Shown piece by piece: positions 28,001 through 32,165 of a stretch of DNA of 32,165 bases. Source of the DNA: Anaerolineae bacterium (lineage in GTDB: Bacteria > Chloroflexota > Anaerolineae > B4-G1 > SLSP01). Numbering within the stretch: the stretch's first letter is position 1; each line of letters starts with the position of its first letter. The position numbers and the translations under genes are program-made. The stretch covers positions 1 to 32,165 of the forward strand of contig JAFGFI010000049.1 in assembly GCA_016931185.1 (NCBI GenBank). Direction: 5' to 3'. Under the pieces are notes generated by a model. The model was not told the DNA's origin. It was given only the letters and a program-made list of their open reading frames with translations, and did not search any database.

Positions 28001-28612
28001 ACATTGCTTCATGAAGTCAACCATCGTGTTAAAAACAATCTAACGTCTATTATCGGATTATTGTATGCCGAGCAACGTTACGCGCGAGGTGAATATCAGG
28101 AAATGTATCGCGCGATGATCCGGGAACTTGCCAACAGAATTCAGGGATTATCCCAGGTTCATTCAATGTTATCGGAGCACGAGTGGTCGCCGCTCCCTTT
28201 AGATAAACTAACATTTCAGATTATTGATACCACCGCGCAGATTTTGCCACGGAATCAGCACATTATATTAAACGTAACACCCTCACCGATTAAGGTCACA
28301 CCCAAGCAGGCTAACAGTTTAGCTTTGATCATTAACGAATTGGCAACGAACACTTTTAAACATGCGTTGGGCAATCGCAGAACTGCGCGCATTGACGTGC
28401 GCATCACCTGTGAGGATCAAGCCCAATGCAATGATCGTCAGGTCTGCTTTGAATACCAGGATGATGGCCCGGGATACCCAGAAGCGGTATTAACACTACA
28501 AATGCGCAGTGTGGGACTGCATTTGCTCCAAAGCCTGGTACGAGGGCTAAAGGGGGAATTGCATTTACATAATACGCCCGGCGCGACAACAACGATTCGA
28601 TTTAAAGTTTAA
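25067..28612 (+). CDS. Multi-PAS HWE/HisKA_2-type sensor histidine kinase with N-terminal receiver-like domain
   Basis: 1181 residues, cytoplasmic, without membrane segments. Residues 1-125 have a receiver fold with Asp61 (VLLDIAM). The usual N-terminal acidic pair (ILLITQN here) and the conserved Lys near the end (DYLLWDE) are missing, so phosphorylation is doubtful. Five PAS domains follow (about 155-800), each closed by a (R)DITE(Q/R)K-type linker. A GAF domain (about 815-965) ends in ALENARLYQQA. The HisKA_2 dimerisation domain has HRVKNNL with phospho-acceptor His986, and the ATPase has NELATNTFKHAL and DDGPGYP. This kinase class often phosphorylates stand-alone regulators with an RNA-polymerase-sigma-like partner or receiver; none lies nearby. 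An AGGATG ribosome site is 7-8 nt before the ATG. The stop TAA lies inside the target duplication of the downstream MITE. Confidence 0.93.
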   Translation: MDDSLSQILLITQNSKGTTLLRRALKEAHTCYGTPLFTLVIVGEFEATWEKLHGAEIVLLDIAMILPQWQHILAEMRKIRPFIPIIVLATSEIEPQALELLSAGVQDYLLWDEVNGCVLQRVIRYAVDRRLIAESERLNARLEQEIAERERVETALLQSEERFRTVAHFTYDWEYWLAPEGHYLYISPSCQRLTGYRPEEFYADPHLLEKIIYAEDRARVCEHLQRERETQGVQFIDFRIVTRGREIRWFGHICQPVYGQNRRYLGRRASNRDITEQKLVTIALQESVEKFRSIVDQSYDGIVLLNEEGIIVECNKAWERIAGLEHADVIGYPIWDVAFALTPREKRKQSNYEQYKANILKTSETRHSSWFNQLTEYEIERPDAQRRCIQLVLFPVEMTQRWLIGGVIRDITEQKRAEEALHRSEAQLARIIEGTSALLLNVDLQGRITYVNEATARLLELHPREMLGKFYLRYVHPEDRERVNQAYKEQIATRQRATSLEFRVCSTNGRVSWVNFVANPIVENEQIVGQTGVALDITERKLAETALQQEKALLDTLLRDMPDSIYFKDRQGRHVRVSQSLVRSQAGGESQILGKTDVEIYGEEFGGQTLANDLQIMETGTPLVNIVERNVTPSGYVNWTSSTKVPLYDTSGQIIGLAGITRQINDLIRVQEALTESETRFRALFENSPDAIFVEDIQGQVILDVNPAGCRLHKMTREELLTCKVSDLLPQDIRDQIPPIIAKVLAGEQETLESFNLTQDGQVIPVEIRVSQMEYGGQPAFLLHVRDITERKRAEEVLRRTLAKTEALYYVARTLITHVGLPDMLQKVMNSIAEALPATTTLLINLDTKEQKVIRIWVGGESSYLNELDSFEKVMEGPSGEVIREWKPVLLPKEPYNSREFDGRVAHHQYNQGGSIMVVPLIYREELLGTLTAINDVFARDFTEEDVELMLAMANQTAIALENARLYQQALQDAETRATLLHEVNHRVKNNLTSIIGLLYAEQRYARGEYQEMYRAMIRELANRIQGLSQVHSMLSEHEWSPLPLDKLTFQIIDTTAQILPRNQHIILNVTPSPIKVTPKQANSLALIINELATNTFKHALGNRRTARIDVRITCEDQAQCNDRQVCFEYQDDGPGYPEAVLTLQMRSVGLHLLQSLVRGLKGELHLHNTPGATTTIRFKV

Positions 28613-28811
28613 AATTCGTAACCGTTTAGTTTTGTGAGCGATTACCGTTTTCTGTCACCTACTCCAGATAAAAACGAGGGTTTGATGAGGGTATTTTTTC
28701 GTTGGCGGGCTACGCCCGCCAACGAAAAAATACCTCTTTCCTGCGGCTTTAGCCGCTTTGTTGCTATCAATGGCGCTGTTCGCTCACAGAACTAAACGCA
28801 TACTAAAATTC
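28610..28811. repeat. 8-bp target-site duplications flanking MITE copy 2
   Basis: TAAAATTC occurs at 28610-28617 and, identical, at 28804-28811, immediately outside the element ends. The left copy contains the stop codon of the kinase gene, and the right copy abuts the stop of the convergent sensor gene. Confidence 0.95.
28618..28803. mobile_element. MITE family 1, copy 2
   Basis: 186 bp. Ends 28618-28640 and 28781-28803 are inverted with 20 of 23 matches. The interior has the same order of hairpins as copy 1, including TTTTTTCGTTGGCGGGC paired with its complement around TAC, and GCGGCTTTAGCCGC. A perfect 8-bp target duplication proves insertion by transposition. The last base of the element (C28803) supplies the third base of the TAG stop of the minus-strand sensor gene. 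Confidence 0.93.
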
Positions 28812-31800
28812 TTTGGTATTATCTGTCAGCTCTGCTATACGTTCTCCACTGCGCAGGATAATGTCCAAACTTTCCTGAGATTCTAAACGGACGTCAGTGT
28901 CGCATCCGCCGGGAATTTCTGGAATGTGGGGTAATACTGCGCGCAGTTTATAACTTGCTCCAAGGATCGCTTCTAGCTCGCGGTGCAAAGTTGCCCGGAA
29001 GGCGTTTTTTGCGTGCCGGGACTTTCTCATTTGCCACACGAGGATACCGGCGACACTGGCAATACCCATCATACTGAACCCGACGCGGAACCCTATTGCC
29101 TGCCAGTACGGGGGTTTGATGAAAATCTGAAGCGATGTTCCCTCCTCATTCCACACGCCATCGCTGTTTGAGCCTTTGACACGAAAGATATAACGGCGTC
29201 CAGGTGGCAGATTCGTATAAGTAGCAAAGCGACGGTTACCCACGTAATTCCAATCTTCATCGAAGCCTTCCATTTTATAGGCATATTGATTGTGATCGGG
29301 GGCGGCATAATGCAACGCGGCGAACTCAAAAGAGATCACACGGTCAGTATAAGAGAGTTCGAGGGCGTCTGTCATTTCAATTGGAGTCTTCAACACAGAA
29401 TTTGGCCCTGGGCTGACCGATTTATGGGTAAGCAGAAAATCGGTGATAACAATGGGGGGAATATAGGTACTCTCCTTGATCAACTCAGGATAAAACGCAT
29501 TGATCCCATTCACGCCCCCGAAGAACATTTCACCATCGGGGGCCATATAGTAAGCATAATAATTAAATTCGTTGCTTTGCAATCCATCCTGAACCGTGTA
29601 TTTGTGTACTGTCTGAGTCTGAGGATCGAATTTCGCCAATCCTTTGTTGGTACTGAGCCACAGATTGGCATTGCGGTCAGGTAAGATACCGTAGACAACA
29701 TTGTTAGGCAGACCGTCTTCTTCCCGGTAATTACCAAACCTATTTGTGGCAGGATCGAGATATTGCAAGCCGTCGTTGTCCGTACCTAACCAGGTAACAC
29801 TATTTTCATCCTCGTAAAGTGCAAAAATGGAAGCACTGCTGACACTATGGGGATTACTCGAGTCAGGACGATAATGTGTGAAGGTCTCTGTCTCTGGATC
29901 AAATTTGTCTAGCCCTCCTAATGTGGAAATCCAGATCGCACCATCGCGCCCCGTGAACATATTCCCTAACAGATTATTGCTTAAACTGTCAGTTTTCTCC
30001 GGCTCATGCGAATAATAAGTAATACGCGCGGTTTGCGGATCAAACCGCACCAATCCTATATTACGCATACCCAACCACAATGTGCCATCTGAGGCGGGTA
30101 AGATGCCCGTGATGCTCCCGCCCAACCCGGTCGCGGTGAGTACTTTCGTGAATGTTATAGACAGCGGTGGCGACTCAAGCCCCTCCGCCGGGAGCTCGGC
30201 CTTATATAGGCCTTCCTGCGCGCCTACCCACAATATCCCCGCCGGGTCTTCGTAAAGTGTCATAATCGCATTGCTAGGATCATCATCTACACGATATAGT
30301 GTAAAAGTATTGGTGCGCCGATCCCAGAGATTCACACCGGCCCAGGTCGTGGCCCAAAGACGATAAGCGTGACCACGATTATCTATACCATCAACCGTAG
30401 CACGCATCGTCAAGATTGAATTATTGTTGGCCCGATAAGGGCTTTCTGCCGTCACTTGATGATAAGGAAATTTGTTCCATCCCGGATCATAGAAGTTTAA
30501 CCCGTTGAATTCTGTGCCTACCCAGATTCCCCCAGCCTCATCCACATAAAAGGCGGCTATCGCATCGCCACTCAAGGTATATTCAATATCAGTATGATGC
30601 GCGTAGTGGACAAAACAACCGGTATCCCAATCAAGCACATCGACCCCGCCCACCACGGTATGGAACCATAGATTTCCCTGGCTATCTTGAAAAATATTGG
30701 TGACGGTGTTATGACTCAGGGAACACGTATCCTCCTGGTAGTGGCGGTACGGTGTTATCAATCCCGTCTCGGGATCTAACCGCTCCATCCCACTGCTGAC
30801 AAAGAATCCGTCTGCAGAAAGCTCCATTGAGATAATCCAAAGCTTGCCAAAACGGTCCTCCTTGATTGCGCGCACCGTATTCCCCGATAGATTCTGGGGA
30901 ACGTCAGGCGTGTGCGGATAGGCGATAAACTGTTCCGTCTCACGGTCAAATTGGTTCAACCCGCCAAACGTTGTTCCCAGCCATAAGCGACCTTCACGAT
31001 CCTCATAAATATTGGTGATGAACTGGCTGGTTGATTTTGCCGGATCATGCGGTGTGGTTTCCCCACGGATATGGTAAGGATAGCGCGCAAAATCGTCGCT
31101 TTCCGGCCGGTAACGCAACAAGCCCCCACCCGTCCCCAACCATATCACGCCCGCGCGGTCTTCATAAATCATATAAACCTTGTTACCATGGACCCCCGCA
31201 CTTTCCGGTGCATTTAAATCATGATAATAAATCAGTTGATCGGTTTCCGGTTCATATTTGGCCACCCCACCCCCGTATGTACCAATCCACAACTGACCTG
31301 CACTATCCCCATACAACACGCGGATACTGGTTATGCTTTGATTGAAAGGATCGTCAGTCTCAATCGGATAGTGATAGAAGCGATCGGTCAACGGATCATA
31401 ACGATGGAGCACTGTATCCTCTGTAACAAACCACAGAACATCCCGCTGGTCGCGATGGCAGCGCCATAATGCGTTGCGTGTCAGGCTATAAGAATTATCG
31501 GCCTCGTGTTTATAAACTTTGAAGTGATACCCGTCATAGCGGTTCAATCCATCCCCGGTGCCAAACCACATAAAACCCTGGCTATCTTGCAGAATACAGT
31601 AGATAGTACTTTGAGATAATCCATCTTCTAAAGTGAGACGACGAAACTTAATCGTTTTGCCAGTTTGGGATGAGGGGGTTGAGGTGATTGTGTCAGATAG
31701 GCGATTTTGGGCCTGGCCTGGCGCGCGCAACACAAAACACAGGGGTATCACCAGCATAACGATTCCCACCAGACGCAATAGAAGAACCTGTATCCGCTTG

Positions 31801-31814
31801 TTGTGATCGAACAT
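28803..31814 (-). CDS. Two-component propeller sensor (Reg_prop/Y_Y_Y) lacking its kinase
   Basis: 1003 residues from ATG 31812-31814. I prefer this start over one 15 codons earlier because GAGGAGG lies 8 nt upstream and the frame then opens with a signal peptide (RIQVLLLRLVGIVMLVIPLCFVL). About 14-15 propeller repeats (W(I/L/F)GT..GL..(F/Y)D) fill residues 40-790. A Y_Y_Y domain (YTDRVISFEFAALHY ... GNRRFATYTNLPPGRRY) spans about 820-885, and one membrane helix lies near 906-928. In hybrid sensors of this type a HisKA/HATPase kinase follows. Here only about 75 residues remain, and ELEAILGASYKL ... LDIILRSGERIAEL resembles a histidine-kinase dimerisation helix pair without a proper H-box (HELRTP) and without the ATPase. 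It may be a degenerate sensor or may act through another kinase. It is convergent with the multi-PAS kinase. Confidence 0.9.
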   Translation of the reverse strand: MFDHNKRIQVLLLRLVGIVMLVIPLCFVLRAPGQAQNRLSDTITSTPSSQTGKTIKFRRLTLEDGLSQSTIYCILQDSQGFMWFGTGDGLNRYDGYHFKVYKHEADNSYSLTRNALWRCHRDQRDVLWFVTEDTVLHRYDPLTDRFYHYPIETDDPFNQSITSIRVLYGDSAGQLWIGTYGGGVAKYEPETDQLIYYHDLNAPESAGVHGNKVYMIYEDRAGVIWLGTGGGLLRYRPESDDFARYPYHIRGETTPHDPAKSTSQFITNIYEDREGRLWLGTTFGGLNQFDRETEQFIAYPHTPDVPQNLSGNTVRAIKEDRFGKLWIISMELSADGFFVSSGMERLDPETGLITPYRHYQEDTCSLSHNTVTNIFQDSQGNLWFHTVVGGVDVLDWDTGCFVHYAHHTDIEYTLSGDAIAAFYVDEAGGIWVGTEFNGLNFYDPGWNKFPYHQVTAESPYRANNNSILTMRATVDGIDNRGHAYRLWATTWAGVNLWDRRTNTFTLYRVDDDPSNAIMTLYEDPAGILWVGAQEGLYKAELPAEGLESPPLSITFTKVLTATGLGGSITGILPASDGTLWLGMRNIGLVRFDPQTARITYYSHEPEKTDSLSNNLLGNMFTGRDGAIWISTLGGLDKFDPETETFTHYRPDSSNPHSVSSASIFALYEDENSVTWLGTDNDGLQYLDPATNRFGNYREEDGLPNNVVYGILPDRNANLWLSTNKGLAKFDPQTQTVHKYTVQDGLQSNEFNYYAYYMAPDGEMFFGGVNGINAFYPELIKESTYIPPIVITDFLLTHKSVSPGPNSVLKTPIEMTDALELSYTDRVISFEFAALHYAAPDHNQYAYKMEGFDEDWNYVGNRRFATYTNLPPGRRYIFRVKGSNSDGVWNEEGTSLQIFIKPPYWQAIGFRVGFSMMGIASVAGILVWQMRKSRHAKNAFRATLHRELEAILGASYKLRAVLPHIPEIPGGCDTDVRLESQESLDIILRSGERIAELTDNTKEF

Positions 31815-31822
31815 ACCTATCG

Positions 31823-31829
31823 CCTCCTC
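31823..31829 (-). promoter_or_regulatory. Ribosome binding site that decides the sensor start
   Basis: GAGGAGG on the minus strand, 8 nt before ATG 31814. The upstream in-frame ATG at 31857-31859 has no ribosome site and overlaps the predicted -10 box. Confidence 0.75.
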
Positions 31830-31854
31830 GGCCAGACTTCCGCCTGTATCATCT

Positions 31855-31863
31855 ATCATAACA
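31855..31863 (-). promoter_or_regulatory. Probable extended -10 promoter of the propeller sensor gene
   Basis: The minus strand reads TGTTATGAT, an extended -10. Transcription would start near 31848, giving a leader of about 34 nt. MITE copy 3 lies about 55 bp further upstream. Confidence 0.4.
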
Positions 31864-31918
31864 CAAAATTGTCCAAAGAAGTGAGAAAAAAAACAGGTTT
31901 TTAATTGCTTTAAAATTT

Positions 31919-32048
31919 GTAACCGTTTAGTTTTGTGAGCGATTACCGTTTCCTGTCACCTGTTTCAGACAGAAACGAGGGGTTGGGTGTGTTTTTTCGT
32001 GGGCGGGCTACACCCGCCCACGAAAAAACATCTCTTTCCTACGGCTTA
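31919..32048. mobile_element. MITE family 1, copy 3, truncated on the right
   Basis: The left end 31919-31941 is identical to the left end of copy 2, and the central hairpin (TTTTTTCGTGGGCGGG with its complement) is present. Similarity stops after the ACGGCTT at about 32041-32047, so the third hairpin and the right inverted repeat are missing. The 8 bp before the left end, TAAAATTT, differ by one base from the target of copy 2, suggesting an AT-rich target preference. No right-hand duplication can be scored. Confidence 0.8.
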
Positions 32049-32082
32049 TGAAGGTTAAGAAAATAATCCGGTAATGGCGCAC

Positions 32083-32151
32083 TGCGGTCAGCGCCCGGCG
32101 GTCAACCGCCAGGCTACAGTACCACGCCCCGTAAACGGGGCTTAGACCGCA
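32083..32151. repeat. REP-like structured element (outer stem with two hairpins)
   Basis: TGCGGTC (32083-32089) pairs with GACCGCA (32145-32151). Inside are GGCGGT-CA-ACCGCC (32097-32110, extended by GCC/GGC around one mismatch) and GCCCCGT-AA-ACGGGGC (32126-32141), giving a three-way or cruciform fold. It is non-coding and abuts the broken end of MITE copy 3. The rest of 32049-32165 shows no gene. Confidence 0.65.
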
Positions 32152-32165
32152 ATTTGGGTCGTATG

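Noticed and set aside
28890..28905. Further copy of the 15-bp dispersed unit (TGTCGCATCCGCCG)
   Set aside because: A single copy with an indel relative to the consensus, so it could be chance.
31815..31859. Longer start (ATG 31857-31859) of the propeller sensor
   Set aside because: It has no ribosome site and overlaps the -10 box. The ATG at 31812-31814 has a GAGGAGG site and begins a normal signal peptide.

Overview
The window looks like an accessory stretch of a chromosome from an uncultured or environmental member of the Chloroflexota. This is inferred from the bacterial XPB helicase cluster, the very large multidomain Ser/Thr-kinase/histidine-kinase, secreted proteins carrying a YLPL(I/T)xR(N/K)-type tail, and propeller-type sensors. 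No rRNA gene was seen to fix the taxon, and no tRNA gene was noticed.

Layout. 1-983: a truncated sugar-binding lipoprotein gene broken next to a 16-bp direct repeat, then a 183-bp miniature transposable element (MITE). 984-2009 (-): dTDP-glucose 4,6-dehydratase. 2190-8100 (+): a tight three-gene unit made of an XPB helicase and two large proteins. All three appear to carry the same XPB-associated module, so they probably form one DNA-repair or DNA-processing machine. The promoter gives an almost leaderless mRNA and has a perfect 7-bp inverted repeat over its -10 box. 8095-14637 (-): a 2180-residue protein with a Ser/Thr kinase, an AAA/STAND-like ATPase, TPRs, three GAF domains and a histidine kinase. 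14861-15085 (-): a small DUF4177-like gene between two structured repeats that share an inverted terminus. 15449-24812 (-): two overlapping genes for giant secreted CotH-kinase/lamin-tail/beta-helix proteins with permuted domain order. 25067-28612 (+): a multi-PAS HWE/HisKA_2 sensor kinase with a degenerate receiver. 28803-31814 (-): a two-component propeller sensor that has lost its kinase. 31815-32165: a truncated third MITE copy and a REP-like cruciform element.

The strongest non-coding signal is the MITE family. It has three copies with termini starting GTA and an inner GTTTAGTTYTGTGAG. There are 8-bp target duplications (one perfect, one 7/8), which fits mobilisation by an IS66-type transposase. 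The copy at 28618-28803 sits exactly at the overlapping stop codons of two convergent genes, and the empty site can be reconstructed. A second theme is short tandem repeats inside coding sequence: a dispersed 15-bp unit in three genes in different reading frames, heptanucleotide repeats encoding a signal peptide, and a 50-residue period in a beta-helix.

Functionally the window combines signalling (three large sensor/kinase proteins), surface or exported protein modification (the CotH pair), one sugar-nucleotide enzyme and an XPB-based DNA machine.
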